64,000 bases of DNA from Thalassolituus maritimus (GCA_913019975.1 CAJWBH010000014.1:61526-125525), one strand, 5' to 3'. Shown: positions 53,870-62,812, counted from the stretch's first letter. A program made the numbers and translations. Notes: a model not told the origin generated them from the letters alone.

Positions 53870-54638
53870 ACAGGGGATCATACCCGTGTTCGGCTATCCG
53901 TGCCTGCACCGCGGTACTGAGAAGGTAGGTTACGAATGCCTGTGCTGCCGGTTTGTTTAGTCCTTGAGCCGTGAGTATGCCTGCTTGTTCCAGAGGCTGG
54001 TGATGCTCATCCGGGATAAGCCAGTACTGATCCGAGGATGTCTTTGCTGTTATGACCTGTGACTGCGCGACAAAGCCCGCTGCTGCGTTGCCACTTTCGA
54101 TAAAGCGATAGGCCTGGCCTATGTTCTCGCCTGTGACGACTTTTGCGGCGGTAAACCCGAAGGCATCCATCGTCTGTTGCGCCGCGAGACCGTAAGGCGC
54201 AAGCCGTGGGTTAGCGATGGCTATGGTCTGGTTATTCGCTGTTATCCCGGAGAGTGGGTACTCACATTTTACAGGGCACCAGAAAACGAGCCTGCCAATA
54301 GCGTAGGTAAACAGCGCAGGTTCAGTCTCTGGTAGTTGCTTTGAAAGCTGCTTTGAGAGCTTCTGTGCGAGTCGCTGCGGCTTATCGGTATCGGCCGAAA
54401 GAAAGACATCAAATGGAGCACCATGGAGTATCTGAGCGTACAGCTTGCCGGAAGAGGCGCTGCTGACTTCAACGCTGTGTCCAGTTGCTTTTTCAAACGC
54501 AGGAAGCAGTGTTTGTAAGGTGTACGCGAAGTTCGATGCCACGGCGATACGCAAGGAGTCTGCATGGCCCAGAACAGGCAGGAGCAGGCAAAGAAACGTC
54601 AGTGCAAAGCGGATCACAGAAGCCAGGCCTCGAATCAT
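53862..54638 (-). CDS. modA: Molybdate-binding periplasmic protein
   Basis: 258 residues with a signal sequence ending near LGHADS. The mature protein starts LRIAVASNFAYTLQTLLPAF and has VEVSSASSGKLYAQI near 57-71, FDVFLSADTDKPQRL and TIAIANPRLAPYGLAAQQ, which supply the tetrahedral oxyanion-binding residues. First gene of modABC; divergent from ytoQ. Confidence 0.94.
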   Translation of the reverse strand: MIRGLASVIRFALTFLCLLLPVLGHADSLRIAVASNFAYTLQTLLPAFEKATGHSVEVSSASSGKLYAQILHGAPFDVFLSADTDKPQRLAQKLSKQLSKQLPETEPALFTYAIGRLVFWCPVKCEYPLSGITANNQTIAIANPRLAPYGLAAQQTMDAFGFTAAKVVTGENIGQAYRFIESGNAAAGFVAQSQVITAKTSSDQYWLIPDEHHQPLEQAGILTAQGLNKPAAQAFVTYLLSTAVQARIAEHGYDPLYD

Positions 54639-54676
54639 AGAGTCAGTCAGGCATAATAGCGGCTTCTGTATCCAAT

Positions 54677-54696
54677 GTTACAGCCCGTTTTATAAC
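54677..54696. promoter_or_regulatory. Possible ModE-like dyad between modA and ytoQ
   Basis: GTTACA-N8-TATAAC, an imperfect inverted repeat (read on the minus strand GTTATA-N8-TGTAAC). ModE sites contain GTTATA-type arms but usually with a wider spacing; no modE gene is in the window. Weak evidence. Confidence 0.25.
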
Positions 54697-54713
54697 CGAT
54701 AGCGAGAGAGATT

Positions 54714-55160
54714 ATGCACTGGAATATTTACCTGTCCGGCGAGATTCATACTGATTGGCGCGAGCAGATCATCAAGGGCTGTGAGGCTCTGGAACTGCCT
54801 GTGAGCTTTTCGTCGGCCAATACGGATCACGATTCCAGCGATGCTGCCGGTGATGTACTCGGCCCTCAGTGCGAAGGCTTCTGGCGAGATCATAAATCAG
54901 CAAAGATTAACGCTATTCGCATTAAGACCTTGATCGAAAACTGCGATATGGCGGTCATCCGTTTCGGTGATAAGTACAAACAGTGGAATGCTGCGTTTGA
55001 CGCTGGCTTCTGCGCGGCACTGGGTAAGCCCTATGTGACGCTCCACAGTGAAGACATTATTCACCCCCTGAAAGAAGTCGATGGTTCAGCGATGGGCTGG
55101 GCCACGACGCCTGAGCAGGTGGTGGAAGTCATTCGCTATACCATTAAGGGGAAGGGCTGA
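54714..55160 (+). CDS. ytoQ: YtoQ family protein
   Basis: 148 residues. WNIYLSGEIHTDWREQI at the N-terminus, then SFSSANTDHDSSDAAGD, LIENCDMAVIRFGDKYKQWN and AFDAGFCAALGKPYVTLHSE match the YtoQ family, which resembles nucleoside deoxyribosyltransferases in fold (the D-x-GF-A-AL-KP segment). No biochemical role is established that I know of. It is a single gene divergent from modA. Confidence 0.85.
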   Translation: MHWNIYLSGEIHTDWREQIIKGCEALELPVSFSSANTDHDSSDAAGDVLGPQCEGFWRDHKSAKINAIRIKTLIENCDMAVIRFGDKYKQWNAAFDAGFCAALGKPYVTLHSEDIIHPLKEVDGSAMGWATTPEQVVEVIRYTIKGKG

Positions 55161-55226
55161 AGTCAGACTGAAGCAAAGCCCGGTAATGGCTGAGTCCTTG
55201 GCTTGGTAATTCCGCATTGTGAACAC

Positions 55227-55300
55227 ATGTCCGGTTTTGCTACTTGCTGGCTAACTTTCTGACCTGAAGGCGTGCTCTGAGGCGCCTTCAAACCGGACAT
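55227..55300 (+). other. Nested inverted repeats, possible structured RNA
   Basis: Outer arms ATGTCCGGTTT (55227-55237) and AAACCGGACAT (55290-55300) are perfect over 11 bp; a second stem GAAGGCG (55266-55272) / CGCCTTC (55283-55289) lies directly against the 3' outer arm. No T-run follows. It lies in the 219-bp gap between ytoQ and ogt. Confidence 0.5.
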
Positions 55301-55379
55301 TCCTGTGCTTTCGTGCGTTTCTCAGTACAGCTTCTTCAGCACCTGATAAGGTTAAAGAAACGTTAACGTAAAATGATTT

Positions 55380-55955
55380 ATGCCCGGTAAATATATTCCT
55401 TCATTAGATGTTGCCTTTGGGCTTTCCTCGTACGGCGTTATTGCTGCGGCCGTGTGTGATGGAGAGCTCTTCGCTGTGCTTCCCGGAGAGTGTCGTACCG
55501 AACTCCTGGATGAGCTGCTGCATCTGTTTCCCAATATAACTCTGACATCTGAAAAACGCGCCGCGCATGTACTCAGTGATGTACTTCAGTCGGTGGAGTC
55601 TCCACGCAGAACTCTGAAAACACCACTGCATATGCTGGGAACGGAATTTCAGTGTCGGGTGTGGCGATATCTGCAAACGATTCCTGTCGGCGAGACCCGG
55701 ACATATGCCGAGGTGGCTGAGGGTATCGGTCAGCCGGGTGCGGTTCGGGCTGTGGCGAACGCCTGTGGCACCAACAAGCTGGGAATATTGATTCCGTGCC
55801 ATCGGGTCGTTCGCTCAGACGGTTCTCTAGGGGGGTATCGCTGGGGAACAGAACTGAAGGAACGCTTGCTAGCGCGTGAGCAGGAACTCACTTCTGGTGA
55901 TTCTTTGCACGATGTGGATAAGTCAAGCCCAAGATTTCAGAATATTTTGTGTTGA
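55380..55955 (+). CDS. ogt: Methylated-DNA--protein-cysteine methyltransferase
   Basis: 191 residues. Suicide repair of O6-methylguanine. Active-site C140 lies in ILIPCHRVVRSDGSLGGYRWG; the DNA-binding helix-turn-helix includes TRTYAEVAEGIGQPGAVRAVANACG. The N-terminal domain (AFGLSSYGVIAAAVCDGEL) resembles the C-terminal half of Ada, but no Ada AraC-type domain is present. There is no good ribosome-binding site at the ATG. A perfect DnaA box lies in its last codons. Confidence 0.93.
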   Translation: MPGKYIPSLDVAFGLSSYGVIAAAVCDGELFAVLPGECRTELLDELLHLFPNITLTSEKRAAHVLSDVLQSVESPRRTLKTPLHMLGTEFQCRVWRYLQTIPVGETRTYAEVAEGIGQPGAVRAVANACGTNKLGILIPCHRVVRSDGSLGGYRWGTELKERLLAREQELTSGDSLHDVDKSSPRFQNILC

Positions 55956-56090
55956 CGTGTTGTAATTCTGTCGTTCTCTCCGAAAACGGAGATAAGATTA
56001 TGAAATATATAGGTTTTTCGTAAAAATCTGTTTAAGAATTGATCTCTTTTGGCCTGTGGGTATTCCACAGTATCTGTGGATAACTTTGTG
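55913..56090. other. Pair of perfect DnaA boxes around an AT-rich stretch
   Basis: TGTGGATAA (complement of TTATCCACA) occurs at 55913-55921, in the end of ogt, and again at 56075-56083. Between them is an AT-rich segment (55990-56050) ending in GATCTCTTTT, and CTGTGG/TCCACAG at 56054-56070 offers weaker boxes. The 227-bp convergent gap 55956-56182 has no gene. Confidence 0.45.
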
Positions 56091-56182
56091 GGAAGTTTGC
56101 GGGAAAGGTGCTCTGACCCGCATGGTCACAGGGGCGCTTTCAATCTGGCTGGATTATGAGCAGTGTCGACTCAGTGCTTCGA

Positions 56183-56950
56183 TCAGGGCTTTCTGGCGGA
56201 GATGTAGAACAGAGACCAGCGCAAGCCAATTGCGCCATTTGCGTTCGTTTCAAAACCAAGGTGCTCGCGTATGCCTTCTCTCACTTCATTGACGTTCGCC
56301 AGGTCAATGCCGAACAAGCGTTTGCAGTAGGTAGCGGCCTCGTGTTCTGAGCTAAATACCCAGTGGTACTCTTCATTGATGGCGGTGACGTCGGTGAAAC
56401 CTATCTCCTGCAGGGTGCTCAGCGTGCCCTCGTTCAGGTACCAGCCATGATGCCCCATGCTGTTGTGATTCCCCATCCAGCCGTCCAGGAACTTCGCGGT
56501 GGCAGACTCTGAGTGCGCATCCGCAATTCTGGCCCAGCCTCCGGGTTTCAGTACCCTGAATAGCTCTCTGAACAGCGGGGTTTTATCTTCTATGTGATGC
56601 AATCCTGCGAGGCTGCAGGCGAGGTCGGTAGAGTTATCCTGCTCGGGCAGGTTTTCAAGCTCACAAAGGGTAAGTGGGTGCTTGCTCCCGGAATGCGCTT
56701 CTTCTTCAAACAGACGAGCAAATAGCTCGCTGGTCTCGAGGTGGTGGAGGCTGACGTCGTCGGGCAGGTATCGAGCGAGATATCCGCCTCCGGAGGGTAC
56801 ATCAATGATGTGCATGCCCGCTTTCAGAGACATACCTTTAAACAAGGTGGTGAACTCAGCATCTCTCGCGTCAGGCCAGCGCCTCATAGCCTCGTGATAC
56901 GCGTCAGCACGAGCATTAAAAATGGAGGCGTAATCTTCCGGTGAAAACAT
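56183..56950 (-). CDS. Class I SAM-dependent methyltransferase
   Basis: 255 residues with a UbiE/Methyltransf_11-like fold: motif I IIDVPSGGGYLARYLP near 48-63, acidic loop HHLETSE, motif post-I DLACSLAGLHHIEDK, and FRVLKPGGWARIADAHS. The substrate is unknown. It is 2 bp downstream of the CoA-ligase remnant and on the same strand, so the two were probably a functional pair before the ligase lost its 5' end. Confidence 0.85.
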   Translation of the reverse strand: MFSPEDYASIFNARADAYHEAMRRWPDARDAEFTTLFKGMSLKAGMHIIDVPSGGGYLARYLPDDVSLHHLETSELFARLFEEEAHSGSKHPLTLCELENLPEQDNSTDLACSLAGLHHIEDKTPLFRELFRVLKPGGWARIADAHSESATAKFLDGWMGNHNSMGHHGWYLNEGTLSTLQEIGFTDVTAINEEYHWVFSSEHEAATYCKRLFGIDLANVNEVREGIREHLGFETNANGAIGLRWSLFYISARKP

Positions 56951-56952
56951 AA

Positions 56953-57894
56953 CTACAGTACCGATTTGAACTCTTCGTATTTACCACCGGCTGAGCGCGG
57001 GAGGTCGTCTACTTTTTCAACCGTGATATTAAATGGGTGCTGCATAGCATCCTGAATAATTTTGATAGCTTGCTGCTTATTTTCTGGCGAAATTTCCGTT
57101 TCAGTCATCACCCGGAAAGTAATGTCATTGACCGCAGTTTGTTCGAGCTGAAATCGCGCTAATGGAAAAATTTCCATCAATGCCATCGGGTTGTACGAAG
57201 GCCAGGTTTTGCGGCCGTCAGGATAGGTCAGCAGATTTCGGGTTCGACCAGCGATATGCTTAATAACAGGCAAAGTAATACCGCAGTCGCAGCCCTCCCC
57301 CGGAACGGCGTAGTCACCGATTTCATAGCGGATAAGCGGCATGATGTAGTTTTGTAGGCTGGTCACGACCACGCGCCCCATTACACCGGGTGGGCATGGC
57401 TGGTTATTCTCATCCAGAATCTCGACCATGCAGCTCTCTTGTTGGATGTGATAGTGATCGTGCTTTGGGCACTGAAGCGCGATGTAACCGATCTCTTGAG
57501 AGCTGTACATATCATGAATGCGGCAACCGAACGCTTTTTCTACGATTTTCCGGGTTTCATCTGACAGGTTTTCGCCAAGAGTAGAGATACTCTTGAGGCG
57601 ATTGATCTTCTTTTCTCGCCGTTGAATCTGGGCGAGCTCAAGTAATGCGCTAGGGTAGGTCAGGAGGTAGTCCGGCTGCTGCTCTGTTAACCAGCGGTAT
57701 TGTGTGGCCGTCGATTCGGAACTGTTCAGCATGACTGACGGGCCCTGATACCCTAGTGCTGCTGCTGAAGGCCCCCATGTTTTCGAGGCGACGCCCGGAT
57801 ACATGGACTGGCCGGTGGGTAAGAACTTGATGATCGCAATTTTCTTCGAGCAATCACGCCTCGCCCATAAATGATCCTGGGCGCGAGCACAGGT
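56953..57894 (-). pseudogene. 5'-truncated phenylacetate-CoA ligase-like (PaaK/CapK) gene
   Basis: An AMP-forming ligase homologue of which only the C-terminal ~310 residues remain. The first ATG (57804) starts mid-domain (MYPGVASKTWGP), yet family-like sequence continues in frame upstream (QDHLWARRDCSKKIAIIK) to a TAA at 57895-57897, with no start codon of the usual kind there. The family is normally about 430-460 residues, so roughly 120-150 residues are missing, and the kinase gene ends only 16 bp further on. Kept motifs: YPSALLELAQI, STLGENLSDETR, DMYSSQEIGYIALQCP, IRYEIGDYAVPG and the C-terminal RSAGGKYEEF. Probably a deletion relic; a shortened product from 57804 cannot be excluded. Confidence 0.7.
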
Positions 57895-57909
57895 TTACCC
57901 TTTGGCGGG

Positions 57910-58899
57910 TTATAAAACGTCTTTCAAAGGGGCATGCTGCTCAGCTTCCAGGCGTGGCCCAAATTGACTGACAACCTGCGCCGAGGCCGCGCTGGCGAGT
58001 CGGCCAGCAGCTGCGAAATCGTGACCATGGGTGATGGCGTACAGGAAGGCACCTGCGAACATGTCACCGGCCCCGTTGCTGTCGACCGCACTCACTGAGT
58101 TGGGCGCAATCTCGTGCAGAGTGTTGCCATCCCATGCCAGTGCGCCTTTCGGCCCCAGTGTGATAGCGAACGTATTGGCTACTTTTTTAATGGCTTCGAT
58201 CGCTGTTTCCAGATCGTCGGTGTCTGCGAACAGCTTTGCTTCCTGCTCATTACAGAACAGCAGATCGACACCGTCGCCGACCATTTCCTGAACCCCCTCT
58301 TTGAAGAACTGAACCATCGCAGGGTCAGAGAAGGTCATGGCGACTTTCACGCCGTGCTTACGGGCTAACTCGCGCACCTGAATAGCTGCGGCCCGACTTG
58401 GTTCGGAGGTCACCAGGTAACCTTCAATGTAGGCGTATTCAGACTTGGCCAGGGCCCCTTCATCGATATGGTCTGAATGTAGTTCACTGGTAATACCCAG
58501 ATAAGTATTCATGGTGCGCTCTGCATCAGGCGTTACCATCACCAGGCATTTGCCAGTGACGCCTTCGTCACGGTCGTCGCCGAGGTTGGTATCGACTCCG
58601 GCTGCTTTCATATCGGCAATGTAAAAGTCGCCGGCTTCGTCGTTGGCGACGTTGCAGGTGTAGAAGGTTTTCGCACCGAAGTAGCTCGCGCCAATAATGG
58701 TGTTGGCTGCGCTGCCACCACAGGCACGCTTTTTAAGCCCATAGCGGGAGGTCAGAGTGTCCAGCATGGACGCCAGTTGATCGGCTTCGATCAGGGTCAT
58801 CATGCCTTTTTCTATACCTGCATCTTTAAAGAAGGCGTCATCAACTTCGAATTCTTTATCAACCAGGGCGTTGCCGATGCCGTAAATGTGGTAGCTCAT
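57910..58899 (-). CDS. PfkB family carbohydrate kinase (adenosine kinase-like)
   Basis: 329 residues from the ATG at 58899 (MSYHIYGIGNALVDKEFEV), chosen over a frame 77 codons longer that has no family resemblance; GGAACC precedes it. Features: CGGSAANTI near 53-61 (substrate-binding GG motif), NVANDEAGDFY, and the catalytic anion-hole DSNGAGDMFAGAF near 274-286. This subgroup is commonly annotated adenosine kinase; sugar specificity cannot be decided from sequence. Confidence 0.88.
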   Translation of the reverse strand: MSYHIYGIGNALVDKEFEVDDAFFKDAGIEKGMMTLIEADQLASMLDTLTSRYGLKKRACGGSAANTIIGASYFGAKTFYTCNVANDEAGDFYIADMKAAGVDTNLGDDRDEGVTGKCLVMVTPDAERTMNTYLGITSELHSDHIDEGALAKSEYAYIEGYLVTSEPSRAAAIQVRELARKHGVKVAMTFSDPAMVQFFKEGVQEMVGDGVDLLFCNEQEAKLFADTDDLETAIEAIKKVANTFAITLGPKGALAWDGNTLHEIAPNSVSAVDSNGAGDMFAGAFLYAITHGHDFAAAGRLASAASAQVVSQFGPRLEAEQHAPLKDVL

Positions 58900-59001
58900 A
58901 GCGGTTCCATTGTTCGTATATTTGCGGTGAGTGTAACCGAAAGCGGGCCTGGTATCAGGTGAGGGATCGCAGAGAAGGGGCGGACGGGCTATGATGCAAC
59001 G

Positions 59002-60132
59002 ATGAATAAACTCACTCGCTTCGTCCGGCACCAGAATCGGGTTCGTCATGCTATTTACATGACTGATCGGCATATCATGCGTGGTGTGCGGAAAATCGCT
59101 CTGATTCTTCTCAGTTTTATCGCACTGCACATGCTCGCCATGGTGGTGTTTGAAGGACTGTCTGCGTGGCAGGCGTTCTGGTTAACGTTGACGACGCTGA
59201 CCACCGTGGGATATGGCGACCTTTCGGCACAGACGGTGCCTGGCCAGTTCTCGACCATATTACTTATATTTGGTGTCGGTATTAGGCTGATGACGTTGCT
59301 TGTCAGTGATTACGTGGACTATCGAATCGCGCGCCGTGAGCGCATCAGAAGCGGACATTGGAACTGGAATATGGCTGAGCACATTCTCATTATTAATACG
59401 CCGAAATATAACCGTGAGGAATATTTCGTTCGACTCGTCACTCAGGTCCGCGAAAGTCGCGACTATGCAGAAACGCCAATTATGTTGCTGAGCGAAGACT
59501 TTCGTGACGGTTTACCTGACAGTCTTCGTGAGCTTGGTGTGGTGCATGTCACGGGCCTTGCGAGTCGTCCGGAAGATCTGCAGCGGGCAAATGCAGAGCG
59601 CGCCAGGCATATCGTGGTGCTGGCCCGGGATGAGTACTCTTCGGACAGTGACAGTTACACCTTTGATGTTGCCCATCGGTTGTGGGAAATGTCACTGGCC
59701 AGTAAAGCGATTGTTGAGGTGGTGGACGATAACAACCGCGCACGTATCCACGACTTAGATATCCGTTCGCTTTTACGACCAATTCGCTCGTACCCAGAGC
59801 TGGTGGTACGCTCGATGACGGCGCCAGGCTCCGAAGTCGTGATCGAAGATATGTTCACACACGCAAATGATCATACGGTGCGTTACCCGGTATGGCTGGA
59901 GGGTGAGCGTTGGGCGGATTTGGTTAATTCGATTGTGCAGGCGAATGTCGGTACGCCACTGGCGTACATTACGCGTGATGGCGAAGTTATCACACACCCC
60001 GATGGTGACCATCATGTGCATGCGCAATCATTGTTGATTCTGGTTCATACGGAACACGTGCCTGAAATCAAGGAAGTTCATCGGGCCATTGAAAATCACT
60101 TTAACTTTCGACTGAAAGATATCGAGCGCTGA
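59002..60132 (+). CDS. Potassium channel family protein with RCK-like domain
   Basis: 376 residues. Membrane part: a span near 31-50 (KIALILLSFIALHMLAMVVF), a pore loop with the K+ selectivity filter TVGYGD at 68-73, and a second span near 82-100. The C-terminal cytoplasmic region from ~118 is TrkA-N/RCK-like (HILIINTPKYNREEYF, HIVVLARDEYSSDSDSYTFD, SKAIVEVVDDNNRARI), although the usual GxGxxG is not preserved (IINTPKYN). Likely a tetrameric ligand-gated K+ channel. It is monocistronic and converges on the solute-binding-like gene with 3 bp between stops. Confidence 0.88.
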   Translation: MNKLTRFVRHQNRVRHAIYMTDRHIMRGVRKIALILLSFIALHMLAMVVFEGLSAWQAFWLTLTTLTTVGYGDLSAQTVPGQFSTILLIFGVGIRLMTLLVSDYVDYRIARRERIRSGHWNWNMAEHILIINTPKYNREEYFVRLVTQVRESRDYAETPIMLLSEDFRDGLPDSLRELGVVHVTGLASRPEDLQRANAERARHIVVLARDEYSSDSDSYTFDVAHRLWEMSLASKAIVEVVDDNNRARIHDLDIRSLLRPIRSYPELVVRSMTAPGSEVVIEDMFTHANDHTVRYPVWLEGERWADLVNSIVQANVGTPLAYITRDGEVITHPDGDHHVHAQSLLILVHTEHVPEIKEVHRAIENHFNFRLKDIER

Positions 60133-60135
60133 CCT

Positions 60136-61032
60136 TTATTCGAACAAGTGGATGGCTTGTAAGTCTGCATCAGAATTTTGTCCAGGCATCAGCCAGAGTG
60201 CGGTATCACTAAGGGGAGTTTCTGTTGGCAGATCGGGGTTATGCAGATAGAAAATCGTCGACTCGCGGAACCGTGATAAAGGAAATGCGTGGCGGGTTGC
60301 CGGGTGTGTTTTCATAAACTCAAGTAATTGTCCGGAAGTTGCGAAATTATAAAGACTTGATTCCAGTGACTTCGCCAGCGCTTCTCTCTCGTACGACATG
60401 AAGTAATACATCGGGAATGTATACGAAAGCAGCAGGCGCTCGTAAACGATAAGGTCAGTGCGGTCGGGAGCCTCAAGTTCGCCGTATACTTCAATGATTG
60501 ACCTTGGAAAATAATGACAGCGCCCCCCTTTGAGCATGCGATACATGCTTTCAAATTTAGCAACACGCTCGACGGTGTAATGATTGCGCTCAAGGATGTC
60601 CGAATCCGGCCATTGATCTCCCTGACACGCCACCAGTTTCTGCAATTGTTTTTCTTCGGTGATCTTATCAAAGAGATCGATGTCAGACCGGCGGATTACA
60701 GGCACTCTTACTCCAAGCAGTCCGAGAAACAGAGGAACCCTTACTGGTCGATATAGGTTTTCCCGTCGATAACTGGTGCCGCTCCAGGTCACTGTGAGAT
60801 CCCCGCTGTTCAGTAATAGCATACTGCGTTCCTGCGTGACCGGGCGTTCAATAGTCGAAAGCTGATCGCTGGAGGTGAGCTGGGCGCTTAATAAGTCACG
60901 GTAATAACTATGAGAAGCATCCTCCAGGGCTCGAGGTGGCTGAATATAGAGGGTCTCTGCATAGGACCAATACGATTGGATGCTTGCGTAAATAACGATG
61001 AGCAGTGATGAAATACGGTGCCAGCCGGCCAT
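60136..61032 (-). CDS. Exported solute-binding-like protein (SBP_bac_3-like)
   Basis: 298 residues with a signal sequence (ISSLLIVIYASIQSYWSYA-ET). The body has the shape of orphan periplasmic binding proteins: DLTVTWSGTSYRRE near 78-91, VPLFLGLLGVRVPVIR, FESMYRMLKGGRCHYFPR near 159-176 and YTFPMYYFMSYEREALAKSL near 210-229. No transporter genes are adjacent. Such orphans often serve as sensors or remain uncharacterised; assignment is by pattern only. Confidence 0.6.
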   Translation of the reverse strand: MAGWHRISSLLIVIYASIQSYWSYAETLYIQPPRALEDASHSYYRDLLSAQLTSSDQLSTIERPVTQERSMLLLNSGDLTVTWSGTSYRRENLYRPVRVPLFLGLLGVRVPVIRRSDIDLFDKITEEKQLQKLVACQGDQWPDSDILERNHYTVERVAKFESMYRMLKGGRCHYFPRSIIEVYGELEAPDRTDLIVYERLLLSYTFPMYYFMSYEREALAKSLESSLYNFATSGQLLEFMKTHPATRHAFPLSRFRESTIFYLHNPDLPTETPLSDTALWLMPGQNSDADLQAIHLFE

Positions 61033-61119
61033 GGGAACCTCGGTTGTGCTCTCTTATAGTTTAGCCCAGTTGGATAAATATCACTTAGTGACGGGTGGGA
61101 TGTCATCTGGATTTACACT

Positions 61120-61147
61120 CTGACAGCGAATAGCCCTCTGATATAGT
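61120..61147 (+). promoter_or_regulatory. Putative birA promoter
   Basis: CTGACA (61120-61125), 16-bp spacer, TATAGT (61142-61147), each 5 of 6 matches to sigma-70 consensus, 26 bp upstream of the birA start. Confidence 0.5.
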
Positions 61148-61173
61148 GATGCGGTTAACAAAGGTACTCCTCT

Positions 61174-62130
61174 ATGCTCAAGAAATTACTTCGCCATCTC
61201 TCTGATGGACACTTCCATTCAGGCGAGGCCCTCGGTGAGGCTATGGGCGTCAGCAGGGCGGCCGTCTGGAAGCAGCTGAAAAAGCTAGAAGAGCTGGAGG
61301 TGCCTTTCTCATCTGTTAAGGGTAAGGGGTATCGTTTGCACGATCCGATAGAGCTGCTGGATGAAGACGCGATACGCAGCGTAGTTAGCCAGCGATTGGA
61401 TTGCCTGGAGTTGCTGCTCGAGGTGAACTCCACTAATACCTACCTGTTTGAGCGCGCATCGGATCATATGGGTAAGCGATACGCAGTTCTCGCTGAAAAG
61501 CAGAGTAATGGCCGTGGTCGCCGTGGAAGGCAATGGATCAGCCCGTTTGGTCGCAATATATATTTGTCGTTGCTGGTGTCGTTTTCCGGAGGAATGTCGG
61601 CGCTGGAAGGTTTGAGTCTGACGGTTGGAGTGGCCGTAGAAAAGGCGCTCTCGCGGCTGGGGATTGATGGTGTAGGTCTCAAATGGCCCAACGATGTGTA
61701 TGCCGACGGTCGCAAGCTTGCCGGGATACTTCTGGAGGTCACAGGCGAGTACAACAGTCACTGTCAGGTGGTAATTGGTATTGGCCTTAACTTATCGATG
61801 TCGGAAGCCGAAGCACGGGACATAGACCAGCCCTGGGTCGATCTGAAAAGCCTGAAACCCGACTTGTCGAGAAATCAGGTCGCGGGAGTATTACTGGACG
61901 AATTGCTGTCCAGTATTGATACGTTTCAACGAGAAGGATTTGCTCCCTTGCAGGAATACTGGTCCCAGAAAGACATTTACCATGATAAAGACGTTGTTAT
62001 CAGTTCACCAACACAGCAGATCAGTGGCACCGTAAAAGGCGTAAACCGCAAAGGCGAATTGATGCTGAGAACTGAACGGGGTATGGAAATTATCAGCGCA
62101 GGAGAACTCAGTGTCCGTCCTGCTGATTGA
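61174..62130 (+). CDS. birA: Bifunctional biotin ligase/biotin operon repressor
   Basis: 318 residues. N-terminal winged helix (1-60; GEALGEAMGVSRAAVWKQLK) followed by the ligase domain with the adenylate-binding SNGRGRRGRQW near 111-121, LSLTVGVAVEKAL, LKWPNDVYADGRKLAGILLE near 168-187 and IGIGLNLS. The C-terminal SH3-like part includes GELMLRTERG. It biotinylates acetyl-CoA carboxylase carrier protein and can repress biotin genes. It overlaps coaX by 20 bp. Confidence 0.96.
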   Translation: MLKKLLRHLSDGHFHSGEALGEAMGVSRAAVWKQLKKLEELEVPFSSVKGKGYRLHDPIELLDEDAIRSVVSQRLDCLELLLEVNSTNTYLFERASDHMGKRYAVLAEKQSNGRGRRGRQWISPFGRNIYLSLLVSFSGGMSALEGLSLTVGVAVEKALSRLGIDGVGLKWPNDVYADGRKLAGILLEVTGEYNSHCQVVIGIGLNLSMSEAEARDIDQPWVDLKSLKPDLSRNQVAGVLLDELLSSIDTFQREGFAPLQEYWSQKDIYHDKDVVISSPTQQISGTVKGVNRKGELMLRTERGMEIISAGELSVRPAD

Positions 62131-62812
62131 TATCGGGAATACCCGGATAAAGTGGCAAACCCGTCAGCGGGGGGAGATCCTCGCGGAAGGGCATGTCGAT
62201 AAAAACAAGGCGCCACACTACGCCTGGCCAGACAGCATCGACGAAGTCGCGGTGTCCAGTGTTAGCACCAATGAAGAACTGCGCGAACTCTTCAGTGCGC
62301 GCTATGGCAACCGTTTGCGCTGGATTGCACATCCGGTAGAAGGGCATACCGGATTTCATCATTGCTATGCTGATCCAAAGCGTCTCGGTGTTGACCGCTG
62401 GCTGGCGATGCTGGGAGCCAGAGCCATATTCAATGATGATCTGCTGGTGGTCGATGCAGGGACAGCACTTACGCTCGACTTACTCGACGAAAATAATCAG
62501 CATCTGGGCGGCTATATAGTGCCCGGAATCCAGATGGCTCAGCGTGCTTTATTTGGCGGTACTGATCGGGTCCGGCCATTCAGTGACGAACAGCACGATA
62601 CGAATCTGGCCCCTGGTAAAAGTACAGTTGCCTGCGTTAAAGCTGGTGTCCTGCATCAGCAGGCTGCTCTGGTGAAGTCAGTCGCTGAGAATCATAAAGA
62701 CTTCAGGCTGGTGGTTACGGGGGGAGATGGCGCTCAGCTGGCTGATTGGCTGGATAGTGGATATTATCCAAACCTTATATTTGATGGCATGGAATTGTTA
62801 TGCGCTGGATAG
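62111..62812 (+). CDS. coaX: Type III pantothenate kinase
   Basis: 233 residues from a GTG, preceded by GCAGGAGAACTCA. First step of coenzyme A synthesis. Conserved: phosphate-binding LLIDIGNTRIKW at 4-15, GVDRWLAMLGAR near 94-105, VVDAGTALTLDLL near 115-127 and GGYIVPGIQM. The birA-coaX pairing with overlapping ends is common in gammaproteobacteria. Confidence 0.96.
   Translation: MSVLLIDIGNTRIKWQTRQRGEILAEGHVDKNKAPHYAWPDSIDEVAVSSVSTNEELRELFSARYGNRLRWIAHPVEGHTGFHHCYADPKRLGVDRWLAMLGARAIFNDDLLVVDAGTALTLDLLDENNQHLGGYIVPGIQMAQRALFGGTDRVRPFSDEQHDTNLAPGKSTVACVKAGVLHQQAALVKSVAENHKDFRLVVTGGDGAQLADWLDSGYYPNLIFDGMELLCAG

Noticed and set aside
55956-56182. Chromosomal origin of replication
   Set aside because: No dnaA, dnaN, mnmG or mioC neighbours and only two perfect boxes; kept as a DnaA-binding candidate only.
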